Assembly (NCBI RefSeq): GCF_018831085.1
Contig: NZ_JAGPNM010000003.1
Span: 248,001 to 312,000 of the forward strand
Reading direction: 5' to 3'
From: Rheinheimera oceanensis
GTDB lineage: Bacteria; Pseudomonadota; Gammaproteobacteria; Enterobacterales; Alteromonadaceae
Length of the DNA stretch: 64,000 nt
Below, piece after piece: positions 38,611-48,011 of this stretch. The number at the start of each line of letters is the position of its first letter. Position 1 is the stretch's first letter. Under the pieces are notes generated by a model. It was not told the DNA's origin and ran no database searches. It was given only the letters and a program-made list of their open reading frames with translations. The position numbers and the translations under genes are program-made.

Positions 38611-39192
38611 ATGAGCAGCCCTTTTTTATTAACCTACGACGAGTGGACCTATAAGCTGGATCAGGCTTATGTTATGGCGTCTGCTGCAGAAGTGCATGGT
38701 TTAATTACCGGTTTATTAAGTGCCGGAGTAGAGCCCGATGCGCAACAGTTGCTACCGGTGCTGCACGATTTTCTTAACGATGGCCAGGCATTACCGGCAG
38801 AGGTTAAGCAACATGTTGCCGGGCTAATTGAGCTTACCCACAAAGAACTGGCACAAAACGATTTTAGTTTCAGCATGTTATTACCAAGCGACGACGACAG
38901 CCTGCCAGAGCGGCTGGATGCGATGGTCGAATGGACCCAGGCATTTCTGGTTGGTTTTGCCGTACAGCAAACGGATCTATCGCTGGTATCTGACGATGTA
39001 CGCGAAGCACTGGATCAACTGAGTGAAGTCACCCGTATTGATATTCACACCACTGATGATGGCAGCAGCGAAGAAAACGAAGAAGCGTATTTTCTGGTGC
39101 TGGAGCATATCCGTATTATGGCTTTGGCCTGTTATACCGAAGTGGGACAAAAATTCAGCCCTAAACCCATCGGCAATAAGACATTACATTAA
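38611..39192 (+). CDS. ygfB: YgfB/UPF0149 family protein
   Basis: A 193-residue protein of the YgfB/YecA-like UPF0149 family (E. coli YgfB, 192). Start at 38611 (MSSPFLLTYDEWTYKLDQ); the longer frame from 38542 adds 23 unlikely residues that overlap the promoter region. The AAEVHGLITGLLSAG motif near residue 27, LPVLHDFLNDG, and the C-terminal NKTLH match YgfB. YgfB is an all-helical protein; in Pseudomonas it is reported to influence ampD expression. The gene overlaps none but abuts ubiH directly. pepP, which follows ygfB in E. coli, is missing. Confidence 0.92.
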   Translation: MSSPFLLTYDEWTYKLDQAYVMASAAEVHGLITGLLSAGVEPDAQQLLPVLHDFLNDGQALPAEVKQHVAGLIELTHKELAQNDFSFSMLLPSDDDSLPERLDAMVEWTQAFLVGFAVQQTDLSLVSDDVREALDQLSEVTRIDIHTTDDGSSEENEEAYFLVLEHIRIMALACYTEVGQKFSPKPIGNKTLH

Positions 39193-40389
39193 ATGACACA
39201 GACTGCTGTAACTTCAGATTTACCGCTGTTTGATATTGTGATTAGTGGCGGCGGTATGGCTGGCAGTACTCTGGCCTGGGCATTGCTGCAGGCTAACCCG
39301 GCGCTTAGGCTGGCGATTATTGAGCAGCAAGCAGAAACTGTCAGCCAGGCCAGTTTTGACAGCCGCAGTATAGCGCTGGCTGCAGCCAGTGTTGATTTGC
39401 TGCAGCAATGGGGGCTTTGGGCTGACATTAAGCCTAAAGCCTGCGCCATTGAGCATATTCACGTATCTGATCGCGGCCATTTCGGTAAAACCCGGCTTAG
39501 TGCGGCGGAATACCAGCAACAGGCGCTGGGGTATGTGCTGGAAGTAGAGCACTTAGGCGCGTTGCTGGCACAAAAGCAGGCTGGTTATAAACAGTTACAG
39601 CGCTTTGCCCCCAATACCCTTACTGCAATAGCGTCAACGCAACAGCAGCAGATGCTGACATTAAATGACGGTACCGTGCTGCAAGCCAAATTACTGCTGA
39701 TTGCCGAAGGTGGTTTATCGCCCAGCCGCAGCCTGGCAGGTTTTGGTGTGCAGGAGCGCCAGTATCAGCAGCATGCAGTGATTGCCAATCTGGCATTAGC
39801 ACAGGGGCACCGGCATACGGCGTTTGAGCGTTTTACTGAACATGGCCCCATCGCATTGTTACCGCTTACCCGCCAGCGCTATTCGCTGGTGTATACCGCC
39901 GGCCCTGAGGATGCAGATAGATTGATGCAGCTTGATGACACTGCTTTTATCGCACAAGTACAGCAGGCATTTGGCTATCGCGCCGGTATCTTCAGTGGGG
40001 CAGGTAAACGGGCATGTTACCCGCTTAGTTTGCGTGTCAGCGGTGATATAGTGCGTCATCGCACAGCGCTGCTAGGTAACAGTTTGCACAATGTACACCC
40101 GATTGCCGGCCAGGGCTTTAATTTGGCGCTGCGCGATATTGCCGAGCTGGTACGCCAGGTTACAGCTGCGCCGCACGATATTGGCGGTTATGCCATGCTG
40201 CGCGCCTACCAGCAGGCCCGCCAGCAAGATATCAATACCGTAACCACTGCCACCGATGCCCTGGTGCGTATTTTTTCTAACCGCTCGCGCTTAATGGCGC
40301 TGGCACGTAACACCGGTTTACTGGCCATGACTCTTTGCGATGAATTAAAACGCCCGGTGGCCGAACAAGCCATGGGGCTGCGGAGTTAA
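39193..40389 (+). CDS. ubiH: 2-octaprenyl-6-methoxyphenol hydroxylase
   Basis: FAD-dependent monooxygenase of aerobic ubiquinone synthesis, 398 residues. FAD motifs are IVISGGGMAGSTLAW at the N-terminus, LIAEGGLSPSRSLAG, and NSLHNVHPIAGQGFNLALRDI. The start follows the ygfB stop without a gap (TAAATG). It belongs to the ygfB-ubiH-ubiI operon, where synteny with E. coli supports the specific assignment; sequence alone gives only the UbiH/UbiI/UbiF family. Confidence 0.92.
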   Translation: MTQTAVTSDLPLFDIVISGGGMAGSTLAWALLQANPALRLAIIEQQAETVSQASFDSRSIALAAASVDLLQQWGLWADIKPKACAIEHIHVSDRGHFGKTRLSAAEYQQQALGYVLEVEHLGALLAQKQAGYKQLQRFAPNTLTAIASTQQQQMLTLNDGTVLQAKLLLIAEGGLSPSRSLAGFGVQERQYQQHAVIANLALAQGHRHTAFERFTEHGPIALLPLTRQRYSLVYTAGPEDADRLMQLDDTAFIAQVQQAFGYRAGIFSGAGKRACYPLSLRVSGDIVRHRTALLGNSLHNVHPIAGQGFNLALRDIAELVRQVTAAPHDIGGYAMLRAYQQARQQDINTVTTATDALVRIFSNRSRLMALARNTGLLAMTLCDELKRPVAEQAMGLRS

Positions 40390-40390
40390 C

Positions 40391-41614
40391 ATGCAAAATG
40401 TGGATATTACTATTGTCGGGGCAGGCAGCGCCGGTTTAACGCTGGCTTTATTGCTGGCACCACTTGGCCTGCAAATTGTTGTACTGGAACAGGGCAGCGC
40501 GCCGCATAGCAGCAATATTAACCATCAGCGCGTTAGCGCGCTTAACCTGGCATCGCAGCGGGTGCTTAGCCACATTGGTGCCTGGCCTGCTATTGCTGCT
40601 ACGGCACAAAGCTATAACCGCATGCAGGTGTGGGATGCCGACAGCTTTGCCCGTATTGAGTTTGATGCTGCCACCGAGCGGTTAGCTGAGCTAGGCTGGA
40701 TTTGCGATAACGAGCAAATCCGTGTTGCTTTGTATCAGCAATTGCAGCAGCTCAGCAATGTACGCTTTGAGTTTAACTGCAGCATTAACAGCCTGGTGCA
40801 AAGCGAACGTGATGTACTGATTAATATTAACCAGCAGCAATTGCTGTTAAGCCGGTTGCTGGTAGGTGCCGATGGCGTAAATTCTATGGTACGCACGGCG
40901 ATGCAACTGCCGCTTACTCATTGGGATTACGAGCAGCAGGCCATAGTTGCCACCATTAATACTGAACAGCCGCACCAGAACACCGCAAGGCAGGTCTTTT
41001 TGCCAACCGGGCCGCTGGCATTGTTACCGCTGCCTGATCCGCAACAATGTTCTATTGTCTGGAGCTGCCACCCTGAACGGGCCACAGAGCTGCTGGCAAT
41101 GGACAACAACGCCTTTAATCAGGCGCTTACAGCTGCCAGTAACAGTGTGCTGGGAGTACTGCAACTGCACAATGCGCCCACAGCTTTTGGCCTGAAAATG
41201 CGCTATGCCACCAATTGGTTGCGTGGCCGGGTGGTGTTGGTGGCCGATGCGGCGCACAGCATTCATCCGCTAGCCGGCCAGGGCATGAATTTAGGCCTGA
41301 TGGACGTTACTGCATTAGCAGAACTAATCAGTGAATATGTTAGCAATAATAAAGACTTTACCGACAACCGCATGCTGCGCCGTTATGAGCGCTGGCGTAA
41401 GGCTGAGGCGCAAACCCTGATTGCAGCTATGGAAGCTTTTAAGCGTGGTTTCAGCAGTTCGCAGCCGCTACTAAAGCTGGTAAGAGCTGTTGGTATGAGT
41501 AGCGTTAACCAACTGCCGTGGCTAAAAGGCCAGATCATTGCTGCAGCCCTTGGCAACAGTGGTGACTTGCCTAAACTGGCCAGGCCACAGGCCAAAACGG
41601 CGCGGCGTGCCTGA
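40391..41614 (+). CDS. ubiI: 2-octaprenylphenol hydroxylase
   Basis: Also called VisC. Second FAD monooxygenase of the UbiH family in the operon, 407 residues. It introduces the C5 hydroxyl in aerobic ubiquinone synthesis. Motifs are DITIVGAGSAGLTLALLL, LLVGADGVNSMVRTAM, and VVLVADAAHSIHPLAGQGMNLGLMDV. It begins 1 nt after the ubiH stop. Assignment as ubiI rather than another paralogue rests on the E. coli order ygfB-(pepP)-ubiH-ubiI-gcvT, which is kept here except for pepP. Confidence 0.9.
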   Translation: MQNVDITIVGAGSAGLTLALLLAPLGLQIVVLEQGSAPHSSNINHQRVSALNLASQRVLSHIGAWPAIAATAQSYNRMQVWDADSFARIEFDAATERLAELGWICDNEQIRVALYQQLQQLSNVRFEFNCSINSLVQSERDVLININQQQLLLSRLLVGADGVNSMVRTAMQLPLTHWDYEQQAIVATINTEQPHQNTARQVFLPTGPLALLPLPDPQQCSIVWSCHPERATELLAMDNNAFNQALTAASNSVLGVLQLHNAPTAFGLKMRYATNWLRGRVVLVADAAHSIHPLAGQGMNLGLMDVTALAELISEYVSNNKDFTDNRMLRRYERWRKAEAQTLIAAMEAFKRGFSSSQPLLKLVRAVGMSSVNQLPWLKGQIIAAALGNSGDLPKLARPQAKTARRA

Positions 41615-41672
41615 GTTAGTTTTTTTGGTTATTACGGCTGTCGCATTACAAAAACTAATTAATCTGGGGCTG

Positions 41673-41699
41673 TTGGCAACGGTAGCCTTGCGTTATAAT
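41673..41699 (+). promoter_or_regulatory. Candidate gcv operon promoter
   Basis: TTGGCA at 41673-41678 and TATAAT at 41694-41699 with a short 15-nt spacer, about 100 nt upstream of gcvT. The leader between them shows no glycine riboswitch core that I can recognise. Confidence 0.5.
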
Positions 41700-41803
41700 C
41701 CGGGCGCCTTTTTATCCGCTGATGCTGCTTAAGTTAACTAAAACCAAGCAGCTGCGCTGAATTTCCGGCGCCGTGCGGGCCTTACATTAAGCAGGACATA
41801 ACA

Positions 41804-42883
41804 ATGGCTAATCAAACTGCGTTACATGGCAAACACCTCGAAGCCGGTGCCAAAATGGTCGACTTCTTCGGCTGGGACATGCCAATCAACTACGGCTCTC
41901 AAATTGAAGAACATCACGCGGTACGCCGCGACGCTGGTATGTTCGACGTTTCTCACATGACTATTGTTGACTTAAAAGGCGCAGACACCCGCGCCTTTTT
42001 ACGTTATTTACTGGCAAATGATGTAGCAAAACTGACCGTGCCGGGCAAAGCGCTGTACAGTGGCATGTTAAATGAAGCCGGTGGCGTAATTGACGATTTA
42101 ATTGTGTATTTTCTGCAGGAAGATTTCTTCCGTCTGGTGGTTAATTCGGCCACCCGTGAAAAAGACTTAGCTCACATTACTAAAGAAGCCGGTGCTTTTG
42201 GTGTAAGCGTTACCGAGCGCCCGGAGTTCGCCATGATTGCCGTACAGGGCCCGAATGCTAAAGCTAAAGTAGCCACCTTATTAACTGCTGAGCAGCAAGC
42301 TGCTGTTGCCGGTATGAAGCCGTTTTTTGGTGTGCAGGCCGGCGAGTTATTTATTGCCACTACCGGTTACACCGGTGAAGACGGTTACGAAATTGCCCTG
42401 CCAAACGAGCAAGCTGCCGGTTTCTGGCAAAAATTGCTGGATGCTGGTGTGGCGCCGGCCGGTTTAGGTGCACGTGACACCCTGCGTTTAGAAGCCGGCA
42501 TGAACTTATACGGCCAGGATATGGACGAAACGGTATCGCCTCTGGCGGCCAATATGGGCTGGACTATCGCCTGGGCACCACAAGAACGTAACTTTATCGG
42601 CCGTAAAGCACTTGAGCAGCACAAAGCCGAAGGTACGTTCAAACTGGTTGGCCTGGTAATGGAGCAAAAAGGCGTATTGCGCCACGGCCAACGGGTAGTG
42701 GTTGACGGCGGCGAAGGTGAAATTACCTCCGGTACTTTCTCTCCTACGCTGGGCTACAGTATTGCGATGGCGCGGGTACCTGCTACGGTGGGCGAGGTAG
42801 CCGAAGTTGATATTCGCGGTAAGATGGTGCCGGTTAAAGTGGTTAAACCTGCTTTCGTGCGCATGGGTAAGAAAGTCATCTAA
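41804..42883 (+). CDS. gcvT: Glycine cleavage system aminomethyltransferase (T protein)
   Basis: Transfers the methylene group from the lipoyl arm of GcvH to tetrahydrofolate and releases ammonia. 359 residues, close to E. coli (364). Marks are [18 protein letters not shown] at the N-terminus, [22 protein letters not shown], and [21 protein letters not shown] with the catalytic Asp in the ARDTLR region. The ATG follows an AGGA site by 8 nt. It is the first gene of gcvT-gcvH-gcvP. Confidence 0.97.
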   Translation: MANQTALHGKHLEAGAKMVDFFGWDMPINYGSQIEEHHAVRRDAGMFDVSHMTIVDLKGADTRAFLRYLLANDVAKLTVPGKALYSGMLNEAGGVIDDLIVYFLQEDFFRLVVNSATREKDLAHITKEAGAFGVSVTERPEFAMIAVQGPNAKAKVATLLTAEQQAAVAGMKPFFGVQAGELFIATTGYTGEDGYEIALPNEQAAGFWQKLLDAGVAPAGLGARDTLRLEAGMNLYGQDMDETVSPLAANMGWTIAWAPQERNFIGRKALEQHKAEGTFKLVGLVMEQKGVLRHGQRVVVDGGEGEITSGTFSPTLGYSIAMARVPATVGEVAEVDIRGKMVPVKVVKPAFVRMGKKVI

Positions 42884-42939
42884 ACTGTGACAGTAATTAA
42901 AACTATATTAAATAAAAGACACCAGCTAAGGATTAAACA

Positions 42940-43326
42940 ATGAGCTCAATTCCTAACACATTGAAATACGCCAGCAGCCACGAGTGGGCGCGCGACGAAG
43001 GCAACGGTATCTACACTGTAGGTATTACTGAACACGCCCAGGGCTTGCTGGGTGATATGGTGTTTGTTGAACTGCCGGAAGTGGGCGATGCTGTAACCCA
43101 GGGCGATGACTGTGCCGTAGCCGAGTCAGTAAAAGCCGCTTCTGATATTTATGCGCCGCTGTCTGGTGAAATTGTAGAAGTTAACGAAGCACTGGCCGAT
43201 GCACCAGAGCTGGTAAACAGCAGCCCGTACGAAGATGGCTGGATGTTTAAAATTAAAGTGTCTGATACCACCGAGTTGTCAGCGCTGTTAGACGCAGCCG
43301 GTTACAAAAACTCTATCGACGAGTAA
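42940..43326 (+). CDS. gcvH: Glycine cleavage system H protein
   Basis: Lipoyl carrier protein of glycine cleavage, 128 residues. The lipoylated lysine is Lys65 in [15 protein letters not shown], at the same position as in E. coli GcvH. It begins with the usual [13 protein letters not shown] and [20 protein letters not shown]. An AAGGA ribosome site lies 8 nt upstream. A strong hairpin occupies the interval between it and gcvP. Confidence 0.97.
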   Translation: MSSIPNTLKYASSHEWARDEGNGIYTVGITEHAQGLLGDMVFVELPEVGDAVTQGDDCAVAESVKAASDIYAPLSGEIVEVNEALADAPELVNSSPYEDGWMFKIKVSDTTELSALLDAAGYKNSIDE

Positions 43327-43345
43327 GCCAGCATAGTCAATCCAT

Positions 43346-43392
43346 TTAAGCCCCGTGCCCGTACCAGTTAACTGTTCAGCCACGGGGCTTAA
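43346..43392 (+). promoter_or_regulatory. Intra-operon hairpin between gcvH and gcvP
   Basis: Perfect 12-bp stem, TTAAGCCCCGTG (43346-43357) and CACGGGGCTTAA (43381-43392), with a 23-nt loop. No U-run follows, so it is more likely an mRNA stabiliser or processing site than an efficient terminator. Confidence 0.65.
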
Positions 43393-43430
43393 CTTTAGTA
43401 GCAACGAAACCTTACCAGGACATTCAAGGC

Positions 43431-46322
43431 ATGACCAACTCCGCTGTGAAAACCCTGTCGCAACTTGCGAACCACGACGAATTTATTCAGCGCCATATCG
43501 GCCCGGACGCGGCAGAAACCGCTGCCATGCTAAATGAGCTGGGTGTAGACAGCATTGAAGCGCTGATTGCCCAAACCGTACCGGCCGATATCCGCCTGAC
43601 TACGCCATTGGCTACAGGCCCGGCCCGCACTGAAGCCGATGCGCTGGCTGTGCTAAAGCAAGCTGCGGCAAAGAACAAAATGTTCAAATCTTACATTGGC
43701 ATGGGCTATCACCCGACGTTAACGCCGAATGTTATCCTGCGTAATGTGCTGGAAAACCCGGGCTGGTACACCGCTTATACGCCATACCAGCCGGAAATTG
43801 CCCAGGGCCGGTTAGAATCGCTGTTAAACTTCCAGCAATTAACGCTGGATTTAACCGGTATGGAGCTGGCCAGTGCCTCGTTGCTGGACGAAGCCACCGC
43901 CGCCGCTGAAGCTATGGCGTTGGCCAAGCGCGTAACCAAGAGCAAGTCTAACCTGTACTTTATCAGCGACGATGTGCACCCGCAGACTATCGACGTGGTA
44001 AAAACCCGCGCCGAAATGTTCGGTTTTGACATCGTAGTAGGCAAAGCGACCGACGCTGCCGCGCACGATGTATTTGGTGCCTTAATTCAATACCCGGCCA
44101 CTAACGGTGAGATCCGTAACGACAGCGAATTAATTGCGCAGTTGCAGGCAAAAAAAGCCATTGTAGCCGTGGCTACCGATCCTATGGCGCTGCTGCTGTT
44201 AAAGGCGCCAGGCCAATTAGGCGCCGATGTAGTATTGGGCAGCGCCCAGCGTTTTGGCGTGCCTATGGCCTACGGCGGCCCGCACGCAGCTTTCTTTGCT
44301 ACCCGTGATGCCTACAAGCGTTCTATGCCGGGCCGTATTATCGGCGTGTCGAAAGACCGTCGCGGTAATCAGGCACTGCGTATGGCGATGCAAACGCGCG
44401 AGCAACATATCCGCCGCGAAAAAGCCAACTCGAACATCTGTACTGCCCAGGTATTACTGGCCAATATGGCGTCGTTCTATGCCGTGTACCACGGCCCGCA
44501 GGGGCTGAAAAATATCGCCCGTCGTATTCACCGCAGTGCTGATATTTTCGCTGCCGGTTTACAAACCAAAGGTGTGGCATTAGTAAACCGCCACTGGTTT
44601 GACACCATTACCTTTAAAGTGGCTAACCGTGCTGACGTTATCAACCGTGCCTTAGCGGCCGGTGTTAACCTGCGTACCGACGTAGCTGACTCGTTAGCGG
44701 TAAGCTTCCATGAAGCCACTAACAGCGCTGATATTGCTGAGCTGTTTGATATCGTACTGGGCGCAGGCCACGGCTTAAACGTGGATACGCTGGATGCGGC
44801 TATCGTTAAAGACGGTAGCAAGTCTATTCCGGCCGATTTAGTGCGTAACGACAGCGTGCTGGGCCATCCGGTATTTAACCAGTACCACAGTGAAACTGAG
44901 ATGCTGCGTTATATCAAAAAGCTGGAAAACAAAGACTTATCATTAAACCACTCGATGATTTCGTTAGGCTCATGCACGATGAAGCTAAACGCCACGGCCG
45001 AGATGCTCCCCATCACCTGGCCTGAGTTTGCCTCCTTGCACCCGTTTGTGCCGCGCGACCAGGCCGAAGGCTATTACGAGATGATTAACCAGCTGGGCGA
45101 CTGGCTGGTAAACATCACCGGTTACGACAATATCTCGATGCAGCCAAACTCGGGTGCGCAGGGCGAGTACGCCGGTATGGTGGCAATTCGTAAGTACCAT
45201 GAAAGCCGCGGCGAAGGCCATCGTAATATCTGTTTAATTCCGGTATCGGCGCACGGTACTAACCCGGCTACTGCCGCGATGACCAGCTACGACGTAGTAC
45301 TGGTAGAGTGCGACAAGCGCGGCAATATCGACATGAACGATTTAAAAGCCAAAGCCGCCGAAGTAGGCGACCGCTTAGCCGCCATTATGGTGACTTATCC
45401 ATCTACCCACGGTGTATTTGAAGAGAGTATCCGTGAGCTGTGCGATATTATTCACAGCTACGGCGGCCAGGTGTATATGGACGGCGCCAATATGAATGCT
45501 CAGGTAGGCTTAACCGCACCTGGCTTTATCGGCTCAGACGTATCGCACTTAAACCTGCATAAAACCTTCTGTATTCCACACGGCGGTGGCGGCCCCGGCA
45601 TGGGCCCTATTGGCGTGAAAAGCCACTTAGCACCGTTCCTGCCTAACCATGCAGTGGTAAGCATTGCTGGCACCGGTAGCGATAACGGCGCGGTATCAGC
45701 AGCACCGTTTGGTAGCGCCGGTATATTGCCAATCAGCTGGATGTACATTGCCATGATGGGCGGCGAGGGCTTAAAACAAGCTACGCAATACGCCATCCTG
45801 AACGCAAACTACATGGCGAAAAAACTCGACCCGTTATTCCCGGTACTGTACCGCGGTACCAACGGCCGGGTAGCGCACGAATGTATTATCGACATTCGTC
45901 CGCTTAAAGAAGCCAGCGGCATTACCGAGATGGATATTGCCAAGCGTTTAATGGACTTTGGTTACCACTCACCAACAATGAGCTTCCCGGTAGCCGGTAC
46001 GCTGATGATTGAACCAACAGAATCAGAAAGCAAAGCCGAGCTGGATAAGTTTATTGAAGCGATGAGCACCATCCGCGCTGAAATTGCCAAGGTAGAAGCC
46101 GGCGAGTGGACAGTGGATAACAACCCACTGGCCTACGCACCGCATACCATGCAAGACATTTTCGACCCGGCATGGGACCGCGCCTACGAGCGCCAGTACG
46201 CTGCCTTCCCGGCAAGCTTCGTGGCAGAGAACAAGTTCTGGCCAACGGTAACCCGTATCGACGACGTATATGGCGACCGTAACCTGATCTGCTCCTGCCC
46301 AAGCCCGGAAGCGTATCGGTAA
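43431..46322 (+). CDS. gcvP: Glycine dehydrogenase (decarboxylating), P protein
   Basis: PLP enzyme that decarboxylates glycine and loads the aminomethyl group on GcvH. 963 residues, a single-chain form of the alpha2 type. Two homologous halves are visible. In the C-terminal half the PLP lysine lies in [17 protein letters not shown] (near residue 710). Other marks are [34 protein letters not shown] and [14 protein letters not shown]. Codon use is strongly biased, as in highly expressed genes. A terminator follows at 46351. Confidence 0.97.
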   Translation: MTNSAVKTLSQLANHDEFIQRHIGPDAAETAAMLNELGVDSIEALIAQTVPADIRLTTPLATGPARTEADALAVLKQAAAKNKMFKSYIGMGYHPTLTPNVILRNVLENPGWYTAYTPYQPEIAQGRLESLLNFQQLTLDLTGMELASASLLDEATAAAEAMALAKRVTKSKSNLYFISDDVHPQTIDVVKTRAEMFGFDIVVGKATDAAAHDVFGALIQYPATNGEIRNDSELIAQLQAKKAIVAVATDPMALLLLKAPGQLGADVVLGSAQRFGVPMAYGGPHAAFFATRDAYKRSMPGRIIGVSKDRRGNQALRMAMQTREQHIRREKANSNICTAQVLLANMASFYAVYHGPQGLKNIARRIHRSADIFAAGLQTKGVALVNRHWFDTITFKVANRADVINRALAAGVNLRTDVADSLAVSFHEATNSADIAELFDIVLGAGHGLNVDTLDAAIVKDGSKSIPADLVRNDSVLGHPVFNQYHSETEMLRYIKKLENKDLSLNHSMISLGSCTMKLNATAEMLPITWPEFASLHPFVPRDQAEGYYEMINQLGDWLVNITGYDNISMQPNSGAQGEYAGMVAIRKYHESRGEGHRNICLIPVSAHGTNPATAAMTSYDVVLVECDKRGNIDMNDLKAKAAEVGDRLAAIMVTYPSTHGVFEESIRELCDIIHSYGGQVYMDGANMNAQVGLTAPGFIGSDVSHLNLHKTFCIPHGGGGPGMGPIGVKSHLAPFLPNHAVVSIAGTGSDNGAVSAAPFGSAGILPISWMYIAMMGGEGLKQATQYAILNANYMAKKLDPLFPVLYRGTNGRVAHECIIDIRPLKEASGITEMDIAKRLMDFGYHSPTMSFPVAGTLMIEPTESESKAELDKFIEAMSTIRAEIAKVEAGEWTVDNNPLAYAPHTMQDIFDPAWDRAYERQYAAFPASFVAENKFWPTVTRIDDVYGDRNLICSCPSPEAYR

Positions 46323-46350
46323 GCGCTTAGCGTTTATGCAGTAACAACGA

Positions 46351-46378
46351 AAACCCCGGCCAGCGTGCCGGGGTTTTT
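46351..46378 (+). terminator. Terminator after gcvP
   Basis: Stem AAAACCCCGGC (46351-46361) and GCCGGGGTTTT (46368-46378) with a 6-nt loop and a U tail, 28 nt after the gcvP stop. It marks the left edge of the accessory region. Confidence 0.92.
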
Positions 46379-46484
46379 TATGGCGTAAATTGGCAATTGC
46401 GGTGTGTATTCTTTAAAGCTAAGCTGTTCTAACGTTTCAAATAAGCATACATTGGCTAATGTGGCTGCCGGTAAAGAGCCTGGT

Positions 46485-46709
46485 ATGAAAAAGCTAACTA
46501 TCAGAATGCCGGATGATAAAGCCAGCAGGCTTAACGCCCTGGCGCAAAGCCGTAATATCAGTGTTAATAAGCTTATAGAAGAGCTATCTGCGATTGCACT
46601 GACTGAATATGATGCCCAAGTCAGGTTTGAGGTACGTGCAGCGCGAGCTAAAGCAACTCAGGGGCTGGCGCTGCTAGATGAGTTAGAAAAGCTGGAGTTG
46701 GCTGATTAA
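46485..46709 (+). CDS. Ribbon-helix-helix protein, probable orphan antitoxin or repressor
   Basis: A 74-residue protein starting at 46485 (MKKLTIRMPDDKASRLNALA). The pattern of a short beta strand followed by two helices (NISVNKLIEELSAIAL) is typical of Arc/MetJ or HicB-tail ribbon-helix-helix DNA-binding proteins. The C-terminal part (ARAKATQGLALLDELEKLEL) is helical. No toxin gene is adjacent on either side, so it may be an orphan antitoxin. The frame could be extended back to 46404, but the extra 27 residues have no family resemblance. First gene after the gcvP terminator. Confidence 0.7.
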   Translation: MKKLTIRMPDDKASRLNALAQSRNISVNKLIEELSAIALTEYDAQVRFEVRAARAKATQGLALLDELEKLELAD

Positions 46710-46787
46710 GCGTTCGGCTGCTATTCAGTAACAGACAACCCGACCGGTGTGTCGGGTTTTTATTGTGCAGTTCTAAGGATAGGATGT

Positions 46788-46821
46788 TAGAAATATCAAT
46801 GAACCTGACCCTATCGATCAG
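46788..46821. repeat. Intergenic sequence tag, copy 1
   Basis: AGAAATATCAATGAACCTGACC-like stretch that recurs in degenerate form at 47893-47925 and more weakly at 50871-50900. I have seen similar CAATGA...CTGACCCxAT sequences in intergenic debris of Gammaproteobacteria near REP-associated transposases, but no transposase is present here. Confidence 0.4.
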
Positions 46822-46835
46822 GTGGGCAAACTGAT

Positions 46836-47339
46836 CTAGTCTTGCTTCTTTGGCCAGTCAACTTTACTGAAATATTCTACTGTCTCGGTTGAGACAATTT
46901 TCCCTACTTCTTCCAGTAAACGCTCTGTTGCTTTTCCGGCTGCTTCATAGCGTTCTTTATCAGTATCTAATTTTTTTGCGAACGTTAAGCTAACCTGCCA
47001 CAAGCCAATTAAGTGCAAAATAGCTAATTCGGAGCGAATAAAGCTCTGCCATTTCTCGCCCCATCTATAAAAAGAGTTGAAGCCTGAGGATATCGCAATA
47101 GTCATGGCCATTAGAGTGATGTACATATCTTTGCCCTCAATTGTATTTGCAGAAACCACAGGGATCGTTATAGAAAAAACAATAACGATCAGACCAGTAA
47201 TCCGGAAGAGGATCCTCGGCGCATGTGACTGTTTTTTATACCAGTTGTAACTCTGAACAATTTTTGACTGTACTATCCGGTAGTAAGATTCGAACTCTTC
47301 ATCATCGTCTGTGTAATCAAGAATTGGATCAAACTTCAT
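46836..47339 (-). CDS. SLATT-domain (DUF4231-like) membrane protein
   Basis: A 167-residue protein with two transmembrane helices, about 43-63 (RITGLIVIVFSITIPVVS) and 72-92 (MYITLMAMTIAISSGFNSFY). A cytosolic helical tail follows (EKWQSFIRSELAILHLIGLW), ending in KVDWPKKQD. This layout fits the SLATT/DUF4231 group, predicted pore-forming effectors of bacterial conflict and defence systems. Here it stands alone, leftward, with no nucleotide cyclase or sensor gene beside it. It is AT-richer than the core genes, as expected for acquired DNA. The effector role is inference from the family. Confidence 0.8.
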   Translation of the reverse strand: MKFDPILDYTDDDEEFESYYRIVQSKIVQSYNWYKKQSHAPRILFRITGLIVIVFSITIPVVSANTIEGKDMYITLMAMTIAISSGFNSFYRWGEKWQSFIRSELAILHLIGLWQVSLTFAKKLDTDKERYEAAGKATERLLEEVGKIVSTETVEYFSKVDWPKKQD

Positions 47340-47440
47340 TTCATAGCCCTTTTGTTATAGTTAGATGGTTTACTAAAAGTAGTACATCAGTGAAATACGA
47401 AAAATGTTATATACATATTTTATGCCGGTATTGGCTGCGA

Positions 47441-47470
47441 GCAAGCTTGCAGTTGATCGATTATCACTAA
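47441..47470 (+). pseudogene. Trace of a higB toxin 3' end
   Basis: The last ten codons before higA read ASLQLIDYH and stop, like the VxLxDYH ending of HigB/RelE-type toxins that normally precede higA. Nothing upstream in this frame resembles HigB. The remaining trace is short, so this could be coincidence. Confidence 0.45.
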
Positions 47471-47480
47471 CGGGGGAGTT

Positions 47481-47780
47481 ATGTTTAAAAACGGCATGCG
47501 CGCAGTACACTCTGGTGAAGTATTGCGTGAAGATTATTTGTTACTACTAAATATGAGTGCCAATGCTCTGGCGCAGGCACTACGGGTAACACCGGCACGG
47601 AACAACGAAATAGTGCGTGAAAAATGCGGTGTTACTGCTGACACGGCACTGCGCCTGGCTCGCTATTTTGGCGGCGATGCCCAAAGCTGGCTTAATCTGC
47701 AGGCGATATACGACCTTAAACTGGCTGAGCAACTAAGTGGTGAGCAAATCAGTAAAGATATTTCACCTTATGCGGCTTGA
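47481..47780 (+). CDS. higA: HigA family antitoxin
   Basis: An antitoxin and repressor of 99 residues with an XRE-type helix-turn-helix. It has the family layout: MRAVHSGEVLREDYLLLLNMSANALAQALRV, then VTPARNNEIVREKCGVTADTALRLARYFGGDAQSWLNLQ in two blocks. The ATG follows GGGGGAG by 3-4 nt. HigA normally lies just after the toxin gene higB. Here only the last codons of a possible higB remain at 47441-47470, so this is an orphan antitoxin. It may now regulate other genes or act as an anti-addiction module. Confidence 0.92.
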   Translation: MFKNGMRAVHSGEVLREDYLLLLNMSANALAQALRVTPARNNEIVREKCGVTADTALRLARYFGGDAQSWLNLQAIYDLKLAEQLSGEQISKDISPYAA

Positions 47781-47892
47781 ACTTGAACATAGCTCTGCCA
47801 GATAGCGCTGGCTCTTGTTGCTTAATAGCAGTTATCTTTAGTTCATTCTGTACAACAATCAGCAGCGGCTGCGTTGTTGGGGAATGTTGCCA

Positions 47893-47925
47893 GCAGAAAT
47901 ATCAATGATGCTGACTCCATCGTTC
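47893..47925. repeat. Intergenic sequence tag, copy 2
   Basis: AGAAATATCAATGATGCTGACT-like stretch matching the tag at 46788-46821. It lies between higA and the Gabija-like pair. The remaining 47781-48011 interval holds no gene that I can support, only fragments such as GCGGACATT repeats that look like decayed intergenic DNA. Confidence 0.4.
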
Positions 47926-48011
47926 TTAGTCCGTGATGTCCACTAAGTGCCAAAAGCGGACATTTCAACATTACTCAGTGATAACATAAAGCAAAGTAAA
48001 ATTGTTAGCCC

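Noticed and set aside
41615..41803. Glycine riboswitch upstream of gcvT
   Set aside because: The leader lacks the conserved glycine aptamer core; only a promoter-like pair is visible.
47225..47470. An 81-codon gene upstream of higA
   Set aside because: It overlaps the SLATT gene on the other strand and only its last codons resemble a HigB tail.
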